Part shown: positions 1-6,612 of the stretch, piece by piece
How positions within the stretch are numbered: the stretch's first letter is position 1
How the letters are laid out: every line of letters begins with the position of its first letter
Source: Bryobacterales bacterium
GTDB lineage: Bacteria > Acidobacteriota > Terriglobia > Bryobacterales > UBA6623
Reading direction: 5' to 3'
DNA length: 46,581 bases
Assembly (NCBI GenBank): GCA_028819575.1
Contig: JAPPLB010000134.1
Coordinates: forward strand, 1 to 46,581
Notes under the pieces: model-generated
The model's database searches: none
What the model was told of the DNA's origin: nothing
Seen by the model: the letters and a program-made list of their open reading frames with translations, nothing else
Made by a program: the position numbers and the translations under genes

Positions 1-114
1 GAGGTGCGTTTTCGGACCCACCGCATCGTGATCGTCAAGGTCCGGCCGCGCGTCGAGCGCAGCCAGGCCGTCCGGGAAGAGCAGCCCACGGCCATCGAGA
101 GCGGCGCCGGCTGA
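1..114 (+). CDS. C-terminal end of an unidentified protein (5' truncated by window)
   Basis: An open frame runs from base 1 to a TGA at 112-114 and gives 37 residues rich in Arg and Val, ending ESGAG. The start lies outside the window. I do not recognise the family. It is read as coding because the frame is open from the window edge and a strong hairpin terminator follows 21 bases after the stop. The strand agrees with the small genes downstream. Confidence 0.45.
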   Translation, partial: EVRFRTHRIVIVKVRPRVERSQAVREEQPTAIESGAG

Positions 115-135
115 GCCACGTCGCCGCGCTCATCC

Positions 136-163
136 GTCCCGCCGCGCCTTGCGGCGGGACTTT
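136..163 (+). terminator. Rho-independent-type terminator
   Basis: A perfect 10-bp stem (136-145 with 151-160) with a 5-base loop GCCTT is followed by TTTCCCC. It would end the transcript of the partial gene at the left edge. The inner stem and loop closely resemble the terminator at 1478-1508. Confidence 0.7.
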
Positions 164-184
164 CCCCTGGAAAACCCTCTCTCC

Positions 185-234
185 GGAGCCGCTGACGCGG
201 CGATCAGTATCGAAGTGGACCCCCAGCACCCCCG
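185..234. repeat. Degenerate ~50-bp repeat, copy A
   Basis: The segment matches 4773-4822 at most positions: shared GCTGACGCGGCGATC, then CGA(A/G)GTGGAC, then CAGCACCCCC. A 14-base tail (227-240) recurs exactly near 19133-19146. The rest of 115-451 shows no convincing gene. The copies look like remnants of the end of a lost insertion element, possibly IS21-like, but that origin is a guess. Confidence 0.45.
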
Positions 235-451
235 GATTCGTCGCGGATCCGGCTAGCGCTGCATTCGTCGCAGCCCATCATCTTGCGTTCGATGAGGGCG
301 CGCCACCCCAACATCTTGTGTCTCCGCAGCTCCACGGACGGCAACATCTTGGCGCCGGCGCCCTTTCGCTCTTGCCACACAAGCCGTTCCAAGAGACGAT
401 GCGCATGAGACTCCCCATGCGCTTGCACCCCTTCGCCGCCCTCGCTTGGCC

Positions 452-500
452 GGGTTCTCCGCTTTCCGCCAGGTGCAGACGAGCGGAAAGCTCCCAACCC
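452..500 (+). repeat. 49-bp leader hairpin, copy 1
   Basis: Inverted repeat: outer arms GGGTT/AACCC, inner 9-bp arms GCTTTCCGC/GCGGAAAGC, loop about 13 bases. It lies 8 bases before the AGGAGG (509-514) of the gene starting at 523. One of seven copies in the window, all in this orientation relative to the gene they precede. Confidence 0.9.
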
Positions 501-522
501 TTGCCACCAGGAGGATTCCATC

Positions 523-780
523 ATGGAAAACGTCATCATCGCCAACCCCACGTCCGTTGCCGAAGCGTGGGAAATGATCTGTCCCGGCTGCCGCCGCGAC
601 GACGAGATCCGCATTAAAGCGACCATCGAGGTCATCCTGCACCGCCACGGAACGGACCCCACCGATTCCGATACCGAGTGGGACAACGCCAGCATCGCCT
701 TCTGCGAGCACTGCGGCTTCACCGGCATTGTTCGCGATTTCTACGACGCCTTCAGCAAGCACAACAGCGGCGGCCGTTAG
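523..780 (+). CDS. Small zinc-ribbon-like conserved hypothetical protein
   Basis: 85 aa. The start ATG is fixed by AGGAGG at 509-514. Two Cys pairs (CPGC near residue 20 and CEHC near residue 61) suggest a single zinc ribbon. The order CPxC, an acidic middle ending in EWD, CxxC, then GxxG resembles small hypothetical proteins I know from phages and integrative conjugative elements, but no function is established. It is the first gene of the hairpin-preceded run. A GC-rich hairpin at about 803-820 follows and may be a weak terminator before the next hairpin element. Confidence 0.8.
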   Translation: MENVIIANPTSVAEAWEMICPGCRRDDEIRIKATIEVILHRHGTDPTDSDTEWDNASIAFCEHCGFTGIVRDFYDAFSKHNSGGR

Positions 781-844
781 GCCGCCGTTACCCCTCCCAG
801 TAGCTGCTGCCGGCGGCAGCCCTTCCGTTTCCTTCCCCTGAGTC

Positions 845-893
845 GGGTTCTCCGCTTTCCGCCAAGCAAGGGCGAGCGGAAAGCTCCAAACCC
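845..893 (+). repeat. 49-bp leader hairpin, copy 2
   Basis: Same architecture as copy 1, with the 9-bp inner arms intact and a different loop. It sits 9 bases before AGGAGG (903-908) of the gene at 918 and 64 bases after the previous stop. Confidence 0.9.
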
Positions 894-917
894 TTACCCC
901 TCAGGAGGACACCTTCG

Positions 918-1454
918 ATGAGTGCTTTCGTAGTCAACCCGACGCACATCGCCACGTGCGCGGCCATCATCAGGGAGATCGTTTTCCAGTACGAAGACGA
1001 TCCCCCCAGCGACACCGACATTCGCATGGACCTGGCCATGGCGAACGTCATCAGCGTCGCCTACCGCTACGGTCCGGAAGGCCGGCGCGACAACCAGGCG
1101 ATGTTCGCCTCGACCCTCGCCAAGCTCTCCAATGCCGGCTGGGACACCATTGATGCGGCTCTCCCCGCAGGAATCAGCGACGTGAACGAAGCCTGCTTCG
1201 ACGACGGCTACACGTTCTCGGACTTCCTCAGCGATTGCCGTTCCGCCGAGGCCATCCCCTACAGCAACGCCGAGGCCTGCGAGTACCTCAGTTGCCTCAA
1301 CTACCAGTCGTGCGAATCGCCCGGCTGGAAAGACAGCAAGGCACGGATGTGGATTCTCGAATCCAAGTCCGTGCTCGCCGGCCGGCTTGCCAGGCAGATT
1401 CTGGGAAACCGCCGCGTTTGGTCCACTCGCGAACCCGATCAGCAAATCGCCTGA
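918..1454 (+). CDS. Conserved hypothetical island protein
   Basis: 178 aa, ATG start with AGGAGG at 903-908. No membrane segment or signal peptide is visible. The C-terminal part (about residues 117-160) has the sequence NYQSCESPGW followed by a helical, Lys/Arg-rich tail. This pattern recalls hypothetical proteins carried by integrative conjugative elements, recognised from memory only, and gives no biochemical role. It is the longest gene of the left cluster. A strong terminator follows 23 bases after the stop, so with copy 2 of the hairpin it may form a single-gene transcript. Confidence 0.75.
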   Translation: MSAFVVNPTHIATCAAIIREIVFQYEDDPPSDTDIRMDLAMANVISVAYRYGPEGRRDNQAMFASTLAKLSNAGWDTIDAALPAGISDVNEACFDDGYTFSDFLSDCRSAEAIPYSNAEACEYLSCLNYQSCESPGWKDSKARMWILESKSVLAGRLARQILGNRRVWSTREPDQQIA

Positions 1455-1477
1455 TCGCTCTTCCCTTCTCGTTCCCA

Positions 1478-1508
1478 CCCCCGCCGCGCTTGCGGCGGGG
1501 GTTTCTTT
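1478..1508 (+). terminator. Strong rho-independent terminator
   Basis: A perfect 10-bp stem (1478-1487 with 1492-1501), tetraloop GCTT, then TTTCTTT. It separates the gene ending at 1454 from the next hairpin-led unit. Inner stem and loop are nearly the same as in the terminator at 136. Confidence 0.8.
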
Positions 1509-1550
1509 GCCGATACCGCACCGGCGGCCGCACCGCGCTCCCTTCGCCGC

Positions 1551-1599
1551 GGGTTCTCCGCTTTCCACCAGGCGCGAGCGAGCGGAAAGCTCCAAACCC
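1551..1599 (+). repeat. 49-bp leader hairpin, copy 3
   Basis: Same 49-bp layout. The left arm reads CTTTCCAC instead of CTTTCCGC, giving one C-A mismatch in the inner stem. It lies 42 bases after the preceding terminator and 11 bases before AGGAGA (1611-1616). Confidence 0.88.
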
Positions 1600-1625
1600 T
1601 ACCCAGCGAAAGGAGATCTTCCCAG

Positions 1626-1961
1626 GTGAAGAAAAAGCCCGAAACCATCGAAGTGATGTTCCGGAAATACCGGGACAAGAGCGCGGAGATCCTCGCCGTG
1701 TTCCCCTACGAGGCCCACGACCGCGCAGGCAGGTTCGTGACCTGCTATGCGCACGTCGGCCAGCACGGAGGCGCGCAGATGGCGCACGTCCACTCCGCGA
1801 CCCGGCCGGCGAAGCCCGATGAGTACGCCGAGCTGTATCAGGAACTCAAAGGCATCTACGAGAAGCCGAAGTTCTCCGGCGATCCCGTCTGCAAGCTCAG
1901 GATCGTCAAGCGGCGTTCCTCGAAGCGGATGAGGGAAGCCCTTGAGAAAGCGAGGCTATAG
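1626..1961 (+). CDS. Conserved small hypothetical protein of phage/ICE type
   Basis: 111 aa. The start is GTG at 1626, supported by AGGAGA at 1611-1616 with 9-base spacing; no in-frame ATG competes. The order 'FRKYRD...AVFPYE', then 'HVGQHGGAQMAHV', then 'TRPAKPDEYAELYQEL' and a C-terminal basic 'LRIVKRR' matches a small uncharacterised family that I recall from phages and integrative elements. No catalytic motif is seen. The next gene starts 4 bases after the stop, so the two are probably co-translated. Confidence 0.8.
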   Translation: MKKKPETIEVMFRKYRDKSAEILAVFPYEAHDRAGRFVTCYAHVGQHGGAQMAHVHSATRPAKPDEYAELYQELKGIYEKPKFSGDPVCKLRIVKRRSSKRMREALEKARL

Positions 1962-1965
1962 CGCC

Positions 1966-2262
1966 ATGTCCGATCAGTTGCACTTCATCCGCAGCGGCGT
2001 CGAGCTCGATCCGGAAGTGAAAGTCCCGATGGTCGAGTGCGGTTGCTGCGAGTTTCACCACCGTTCCGACTTCTGGGGCGACTGCCGCACCGACTCCCAG
2101 CGCTTCATGCCCCACCATCCCGCCGACGGCGAGCCGGAGTATGTCTGCGCGGACGGCCACCACTGGATTTCCGATGCCGAATGGATACGGCGCGAGGACG
2201 CCCGTACCCGGGACGTCGACTCTCACCCTCACACCCCGCACACCAAAGGAGCCTCATCATGA
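1966..2262 (+). CDS. Small Cys/His-rich hypothetical protein
   Basis: 98 aa from ATG 1966. An in-frame TTG at 1942 would overlap the previous gene and is less likely. The N-terminal half has ECGCCEF and a nearby HH pair, with a further Cys in GDC, so metal binding is possible but not demonstrable. I do not recognise the family. The gene lies 4 bases after its upstream neighbour and its stop overlaps the next start as ATGA, which marks a three-gene operon (1626-2597) led by hairpin copy 3. Confidence 0.65.
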   Translation: MSDQLHFIRSGVELDPEVKVPMVECGCCEFHHRSDFWGDCRTDSQRFMPHHPADGEPEYVCADGHHWISDAEWIRREDARTRDVDSHPHTPHTKGASS

Positions 2263-2597
2263 TTCGCCGCGAAGAGATCGAAATGGAGACCCTGCCCGAT
2301 CCCTGCCCCGATACGTCCTATCTGGAGCAGGAGGGCTTCGAGGAACGCCTGCGGCAGTTGCAGGACGGCCGCTTCTCCTTCATGGGAATCCGTGCAAGCT
2401 GCACCCTCCACATCGGCATCGGCCAAGCCGGCCACGTCATCCTTCACCGCTTCAAGAGCCCCGGCGTTTGGAACGTGGAAACCGACTCCTCATCCGAGCA
2501 CATCCGGATGCTCTTCGAAGACGAGCGAGCGGTCCTTCTCGCCATGCTCGACGCCATCAACTGCCAGCGCAGCGGAGACCCTCGCAGCGCTTCCTGA
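2259..2597 (+). CDS. Conserved small hypothetical protein of phage/ICE type
   Basis: 112 aa, ATG start overlapping the previous stop (ATGA) with AAAGGAG at 2245-2251. The layout 'SYLEQEGFEERLRQLQDGRF' then 'GIRA', then 'SPGVWNVETDSSSEHI', then an acidic helix near 'LLAMLDAI' resembles a family of small acidic proteins from mobile elements that I know by pattern only; its function is unknown. It is the last gene of the operon under hairpin copy 3; a 207-base gap with no gene separates it from copy 4. Confidence 0.75.
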   Translation: MIRREEIEMETLPDPCPDTSYLEQEGFEERLRQLQDGRFSFMGIRASCTLHIGIGQAGHVILHRFKSPGVWNVETDSSSEHIRMLFEDERAVLLAMLDAINCQRSGDPRSAS

Positions 2598-2804
2598 GAA
2601 CCTCTTTTCGACCAGGCCCTTGCGCGTCGCCGCGATGCCCAAAGGCCTCTCTCCGTGCGCTCGAGCTTCCGCGCTAGGGCGCATATTGATTCCAGAGCGA
2701 ACGGATCCGGAGCCGGATTCCTTTACTCGGCCGACAACCGCTCTTGCTCGACAATCACGTTCAGCGCGGCTGACCTGCAGTCAAGTCCTTCCTCCCCCTG
2801 TCGA

Positions 2805-2853
2805 GGGTTCTCCGCTTTCCGCCAGGTACGGGTGAGCGGAAAGCTCCCAACCC
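2805..2853 (+). repeat. 49-bp leader hairpin, copy 4
   Basis: Perfect 9-bp inner stem and GGGTT/AACCC outer arms. It ends 9 bases before AGGAGG (2863-2868) of the gene at 2879. Confidence 0.9.
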
Positions 2854-2878
2854 TTTTCCATCAGGAGGAAACCTCATC

Positions 2879-3109
2879 ATGTCACTCTCCCCCAGCGTCG
2901 AATTGAACCTCGCGCTCCTGGGGCAACGCGAAGAGAGCGATCAGCCTCAAAAGCCGGTCTGCTCGCACTGCCGCAGCAGCGAAGTCATGTTCTCCGCCAC
3001 GGCGTATTGGGACGCCGAGAAGCAGCAGTTCGTGCACCACGTCGTGCGAGACCTCATCTACTGCATCGAATGCGAAGAGAAGCACAGGCCGGATTGGATT
3101 CCGGCCTGA
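2879..3109 (+). CDS. Small zinc-ribbon-like hypothetical protein
   Basis: 76 aa, ATG start with AGGAGG at 2863-2868. CSHC (about residues 28-31) and CIEC (about 61-64) form two Cys pairs separated by a segment with 'YWDAEKQQF', as in short zinc-ribbon proteins found on mobile elements. There is no enzymatic motif. The stop is only 30 bases before hairpin copy 5, leaving little room for a separate promoter. Confidence 0.8.
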   Translation: MSLSPSVELNLALLGQREESDQPQKPVCSHCRSSEVMFSATAYWDAEKQQFVHHVVRDLIYCIECEEKHRPDWIPA

Positions 3110-3139
3110 CCGTCCTGCCTCTTGCCTCCCTCCTGGACC

Positions 3140-3188
3140 GGGTTCTCCGCTTTCCGCCAGTTACGGGCGAGCGGAAAGCTCCAAACCC
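3140..3188 (+). repeat. 49-bp leader hairpin, copy 5
   Basis: Perfect 9-bp inner stem and intact GGGTT/AACCC outer arms. It starts 30 bases after the preceding stop, so it is probably intercistronic, and ends 8 bases before AGGAGA (3197-3202). Confidence 0.9.
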
Positions 3189-3210
3189 ATTCATCCAGGA
3201 GAAATCACCG

Positions 3211-3717
3211 ATGACACTAACCCTCGTACTAGACAACAGCTCCACTCCCCTCGACGCCACCACCCTTCCTCGTCCCGCTTTCTACAGCATGAGCGATCTT
3301 CTCGAAGCCGCCATCATCGATGCCCGCTCTCTCGATCCCCGCATCTACCAGCCCAACTACATCGCCTTGCACGACGCCGCCGTCAGCGTGCAATGCCAGG
3401 TCTGCCTGGCCGGCAGCCTGATCGCAGGAACCCTCGAAGGAACGCCTGACCAGTCGTTCACTCCCGAGCATTTCGACAGCAACATTCGCGGCAATCTCGA
3501 ATCTCTCAACTACATGCGCCAAGGTCATTGGCTCTTTGCGTTCTACGAGTTCTATCGCCACTGGCCGCGTACCCCGATCGAGAATCGCCTTCGCAAGCTG
3601 CCGAAACCGGACAACTCCCGCTTCCGGTGCTGGAACAGCTTCCACTCCCACCTGGATTCCCTCGAATCCACCCTTCCGGAGCTGCGGGAAATCGAGCTGC
3701 TCAAGCACTGGGTCTGA
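3211..3717 (+). CDS. Hypothetical protein, paralogue of the gene at 4078
   Basis: 168 aa, ATG 3211 with AGGAGA at 3197. The distinctive features are QCQVCLAGSL in the middle, LNYMRQGHW about 45 residues later, and a C-terminal run 'LPKPDN...FHSHLDSLE...LPELREIE'. The product of 4078-4515 carries the same blocks in the same order, so the two are an ancient tandem duplication. The single Cys-x-x-Cys is conserved in both and could be structural or redox-active. I do not recognise the family. Only 23 bases separate the stop from hairpin copy 6. Confidence 0.8.
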   Translation: MTLTLVLDNSSTPLDATTLPRPAFYSMSDLLEAAIIDARSLDPRIYQPNYIALHDAAVSVQCQVCLAGSLIAGTLEGTPDQSFTPEHFDSNIRGNLESLNYMRQGHWLFAFYEFYRHWPRTPIENRLRKLPKPDNSRFRCWNSFHSHLDSLESTLPELREIELLKHWV

Positions 3718-3740
3718 TCACCCCGCCTGTCCTGCGATTC

Positions 3741-3789
3741 GGGTTCTCCGCTTTCCGCCAGGTGCGGGTGAGCGGAAAGCTCCCAACCC
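3741..3789 (+). repeat. 49-bp leader hairpin, copy 6
   Basis: Perfect inner stem and outer arms, 23 bases after the previous stop and 9 bases before AGGAGA (3799-3804). Its unpaired segment GTTCTCC is an exact 7-base complement of GGAGAAC at the following ribosome-binding site. Confidence 0.9.
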
Positions 3790-3814
3790 TTACCATCCAG
3801 GAGAACACACCAAG

Positions 3815-4063
3815 ATGCCTCGACCGAACCTCAGCACTCCCCAAGGCAGGGCGGTTCTCAATGCCGCCATCGCACGGCAGCAGCAGCGCTGCAACGAGCT
3901 CGAATGCGCCCACTCCATGAAATGCCATGGCTGCGGCAACCGCGTCCGGATCGTCCTCGACGGCGAGGAATGGTGCTCTCGCTGCGAGACCTACCAGCGT
4001 CCGGTCCCGCACGGCTGGTCCCGCTGGGAAGCCGTTTCCGCCATCCCCGAGGCGAACACCTGA
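3815..4063 (+). CDS. Small zinc-ribbon-like hypothetical protein
   Basis: 82 aa, ATG 3815 with AGGAGA at 3799. Cys pairs CHGC (about 37-40) and CSRC (about 54-57) flank a short beta-rich segment with GEEW, giving a compact zinc ribbon; two more Cys (CNELEC) lie upstream. The N-terminus is basic and Gln-rich (ARQQQR). It may bind nucleic acid or a protein partner, but nothing in the sequence decides this. It is co-transcribed with the gene at 4078, which starts 14 bases after its stop and has no hairpin of its own. Confidence 0.75.
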   Translation: MPRPNLSTPQGRAVLNAAIARQQQRCNELECAHSMKCHGCGNRVRIVLDGEEWCSRCETYQRPVPHGWSRWEAVSAIPEANT

Positions 4064-4077
4064 CCAGGAGAAACCCC

Positions 4078-4515
4078 ATGCAACATCAAACGCTTCCCGA
4101 AACCCTCTACGGTCTTCTCGAAACGGCCATTCCCGGCTCGAAGAATCTCAACCGCAGGCAGTACCGTCCCCGCTACAAAAAGTGGCACACCGTGAGTGAT
4201 GACGGTCTTTGTGAAATCTGCCTGACGGGGAGCGTCATGGCCGTGACCTTGGGCTGCTCTCCTGACGACCACCTGCAGCCTTGCATGTTCCCCTCTTCGA
4301 TTCGGTGGAAACTCGAAGCCCTGTACTTCATGAGTCGCGGCCATTGGGTCCACGCCTACGGACTGGTCCACCTCGTCGAGCCCTGTCTGTTGACCGAAGC
4401 CCGTCTATCCAACCTGCCGGATCCGGCTCACTCCCAATTCGTCGGATGGCGTCAGTTCAACGCCCATCTGAGATCACTCGAAAGGATCATCCCGAAGCTG
4501 CGGAGAATCGAATAG
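4078..4515 (+). CDS. Hypothetical protein, paralogue of the gene at 3211
   Basis: 145 aa, ATG 4078 with AGGAG at 4066-4070. It shares ordered blocks with the product of 3211-3717: LCEICLTGSV, LYFMSRGHWVHA, and a C-terminal 'LPDPAHSQF...FNAHLRSLERIIPKLRRIE'. Identity is modest, so the duplication is old. Family and function are unrecognised. It is second in a two-gene unit behind hairpin copy 6. No hairpin or terminator is obvious after the stop. Confidence 0.75.
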   Translation: MQHQTLPETLYGLLETAIPGSKNLNRRQYRPRYKKWHTVSDDGLCEICLTGSVMAVTLGCSPDDHLQPCMFPSSIRWKLEALYFMSRGHWVHAYGLVHLVEPCLLTEARLSNLPDPAHSQFVGWRQFNAHLRSLERIIPKLRRIE

Positions 4516-4980
4516 AGGCCCCCATCAGGAGCAAGCACTCCCCGGAAGCCTGGACCATCGTCTACGGCAGTGCGGAGGGCGCTTGCGTCAGGCCGCTCCG
4601 TTGTCGCAGTCCGTTTCCGGTCGCGCTGCGGTGCCTGTTTCGTCACGGCCGCCGTGCCGTGCCGAGTCCTTTCGTAATCAATTTTCGTTCGCTCCGGCCA
4701 TCGCTCATGCGCAGGCCGGTTTCGGCCCGCTTCGTCTCTCGCGGGCATCGATGAGGTACAAACCCTTCCCTGGAGGCCGCTGACGCGGCGATCCGCTTCG
4801 AGGTGGACCTGCAGCACCCCCCTCTGCGCTGGCGGATCATGCGCTTGTCGTCGTCGCCGGCGCGCGGATCCGCTTCGCCCTTGGCGCTCACCGCCCTCGT
4901 TGACACGCCTTTTCCCTGACGCGCTTGAGCGCGTTCGAGCGTGGAACGGCTTGTCAAAATCCTCGATCCGTGCAGAACTG
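4516..4980. other. Gene-free stretch with repeat copy B
   Basis: No frame here shows coding character. Positions 4773-4822 carry copy B of the degenerate repeat also found at 185-234. The rest is GC-rich sequence without recognisable features before the partition region. Confidence 0.5.
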
Positions 4981-4992
4981 AATGTATGCACG

Positions 4993-5055
4993 CTTGCAGG
5001 ATTGCAGCCTTGATGTCTTGCAGTCATGAAGTCCTGCAAGCTTGCAGGATTGCAG
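4993..5055 (+). promoter_or_regulatory. Iteron/palindrome cluster upstream of parA, candidate partition site
   Basis: The 15-mer CTTGCAGGATTGCAG occurs at 4993-5007 and 5041-5055, with a shorter CTTGCAG at 5017-5023. A perfect 18-bp palindrome, TCCTGCAAGCTTGCAGGA, spans 5032-5049. The cluster ends 25 bases before the parA start. In ParF/ParG-type systems the small partner binds repeats directly upstream of the operon, both as centromere and as operator; that role is inferred here from position and repeat structure. Related repeats recur inside the 3' end of parA. Confidence 0.7.
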
Positions 5056-5080
5056 GATTGACATTTTGCAGAGGACGCTT

Positions 5081-5734
5081 ATGAATACCATCGCCATCGT
5101 CAGCCAGAAGGGCGGCTCCGGGAAAACCACCCTGGCCTTGCACCTCGCCGTCGCTTCGGCAGCCGCCGAACGCAGAACCGCCGTCATCGACCTGGATCCG
5201 CAGGCTTCCGCCGCCAACTGGTCAGACCGTAGGGAAGCGGAGCTGCCCGTTGTGCTCTCGGCCCATGCGAGCCGCCTGCCCCGCGAGATCGCCCGCGTCC
5301 GCGAGACCGGAGGCGAAATGCTCTATGTCGATACCGCCCCGCATTCCGACAGCGCCGCACTCGAGGCCGCCCGCTCCTCCGATCTGGTTCTGATCCCCTG
5401 CCGGCCGGCGATCCTCGATCTCGAGGCGATCACCAATACCCTCGCCTTCCTTCGAACCACCGGCACGCCTGTTCTGGTCGTGCTCAACGCGATCGCCGCC
5501 ACCGGGCAGGACGCGCGGCTGGCCGAGCAGGCTCTTTCCTCTCATCAGGTCGAAACCTGCCCCGTCCGGATCGGGCGCCGTATCGCCTTGGCGCGCGCGC
5601 TCGTCATCGGCCAGGCCGCCCAGGAGTTCGAGCCCGGCGGCAAGGCCGCCCGGGAAGTTCGAATGCTGCATGACTTCGTTCTTCGACGCCTGCAGGACCT
5701 CAAGACTTCAGTCAATGGAAACCCACTGTCATGA
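5081..5734 (+). CDS. parA: ParA-family partition ATPase
   Basis: 217 aa from ATG 5081 (AGAGGA at 5070). An upstream in-frame start at 5042 lies inside the iterons and is rejected. The deviant Walker A motif QKGGSGKTT (about residues 9-17) includes the signature Lys, and DLDPQAS (about 43-49) and YVDTAP follow as in ParA/MinD ATPases. The short length, without an N-terminal DNA-binding domain, fits the ParF/VirC1-like class. It would segregate or stabilise the element by ATP-dependent assembly on the nucleoid with its small partner. The stop overlaps the next start as ATGA. The last 15 codons, encoding RLQDLKTS, are built from sequence resembling the upstream iterons. Confidence 0.93.
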   Translation: MNTIAIVSQKGGSGKTTLALHLAVASAAAERRTAVIDLDPQASAANWSDRREAELPVVLSAHASRLPREIARVRETGGEMLYVDTAPHSDSAALEAARSSDLVLIPCRPAILDLEAITNTLAFLRTTGTPVLVVLNAIAATGQDARLAEQALSSHQVETCPVRIGRRIALARALVIGQAAQEFEPGGKAAREVRMLHDFVLRRLQDLKTSVNGNPLS

Positions 5735-5973
5735 ACAACAACGCTTTCGCTGCCGCTTTGTCCAAGAGATCTTCCCCGCCGCCGGATCCGCCCGCGGCCG
5801 CGCGCCCCTCCGCTTCCCCCAAGAGCAAACGCAAACACGTCGGAGGCTACTTCGAGCCCGAGGTCGCGCGGCGTTTGCGGATGCTGGCGTCGGAGGAGGA
5901 AACCACCGTGCAGGAGCTGCTGACCGAAGCCCTTCGTCTCATGTTTAAGAAGCGGGGATTGTCCGTACTGTGA
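5731..5973 (+). CDS. Ribbon-helix-helix partition partner (ParG-like)
   Basis: 80 aa, starting inside the parA stop (ATGA). The N-terminal 30 residues are disordered and rich in Pro, Ser and Ala, followed by a basic KSKRK patch. The C-terminal half is a typical ribbon-helix-helix: beta strand 'KHVGGYFEPE', helix 'VARRLRMLASEE', turn TTVQ, helix 'ELLTEALRLMFKKRG'. A flexible tail plus an RHH domain is the ParG design, in which the dimer binds upstream repeats and stimulates the ParA ATPase. It is assigned by architecture and gene pairing, not by close sequence identity. Confidence 0.85.
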   Translation: MNNNAFAAALSKRSSPPPDPPAAARPSASPKSKRKHVGGYFEPEVARRLRMLASEEETTVQELLTEALRLMFKKRGLSVL

Positions 5974-6153
5974 CCGAATCATGGCTCTGGTTCCTGAATC
6001 GGGTTTGCGCTCGAGATCTCGGCTGGCTGCCCTTCATCGCGGCCTTGACCTTCTATCGCTCCAGCCGCTTCCGGCTTTGGTTTCTCGCCAGCCACGCTCT
6101 CGCGATGCGGTGTTACCATAAGGGCCTCGCGATGACCCAAGATCACGAGCATC

Positions 6154-6345
6154 ATGAACCGTTTCGAAGGGGTCTACAAGAGGCAGTTGAATATGCAGAT
6201 CGAAGTCACCTACGAGTACGCCTAAACCACCAGAAACGATCCCTACTCCATTGCGGACAATTAAGAACTCCTCGACCAATTCGAGAGCTATTGAAACGAC
6301 ACTTTTCTGCTGATGCAAGTCTACGATCTAGCTCACCTGTGTACG
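6154..6345 (+). pseudogene. Possible decayed small gene with three in-frame stops
   Basis: One frame reads MNRFEGVYKRQLNMQIEVTY, then further protein-like segments (TRNDPYSIADN, ELLDQFESY, NDTFLLMQVYDLAHLC) interrupted by TAA, TAA and TGA. The segments are unusually protein-like for out-of-frame DNA, and two of the stops could each arise by one transition from CAA or TGG. An alternative 136-aa frame starts with GTG at 5970, overlapping the RHH stop, and has an aromatic-rich start; I cannot exclude that this is the real gene and the stop-laden frame a shadow. Confidence 0.35.
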
Positions 6346-6363
6346 GGAAGGGAGAAAATCACC

Positions 6364-6606
6364 ATGCAAAAAGTAGTTGATTTGAGAGATTGGTTCGCAG
6401 GACAGGCGCTCAACGCCATGCCACTAGGGGACCGCATAGTTAATCTCAGACCTAACGAAGCTGCCATTCTCGCCTACCGGTATGCCGATGCCATGCTCGC
6501 AATCCGCAAAATGCGCTCTGAGATTGTAGGTGTGGCGCCTGAATCCGGCTCCGGCGAAGTGGAGACGGTAGAGACGAAAGAACTTTTCCAAGGGATGATG
6601 GACTGA
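6364..6606 (+). CDS. Small phage/island-type conserved hypothetical protein
   Basis: 80 aa from ATG 6364, preceded by GGGAGAAA. The N-terminus LRDWFAGQAL and the middle 'AAILAYRYADAMLAIRKM' form a pattern common in small prophage and island proteins (a DWFAGQA motif followed by a 'YxxADAML' helix). The molecular function of that family is unknown to me. The frame is open upstream to 6313, but the ribosome-binding site favours 6364. The next gene starts 7 bases after the stop. Confidence 0.75.
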   Translation: MQKVVDLRDWFAGQALNAMPLGDRIVNLRPNEAAILAYRYADAMLAIRKMRSEIVGVAPESGSGEVETVETKELFQGMMD

Positions 6607-6612
6607 GGTGGC

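Noticed and set aside
5042..5080. Upstream extension of ParA to an ATG at 5042
   Set aside because: It lies inside the iteron cluster, lacks a ribosome-binding site, and would put 13 extra residues before the conserved ParA start MNTIAIVSQKGG.
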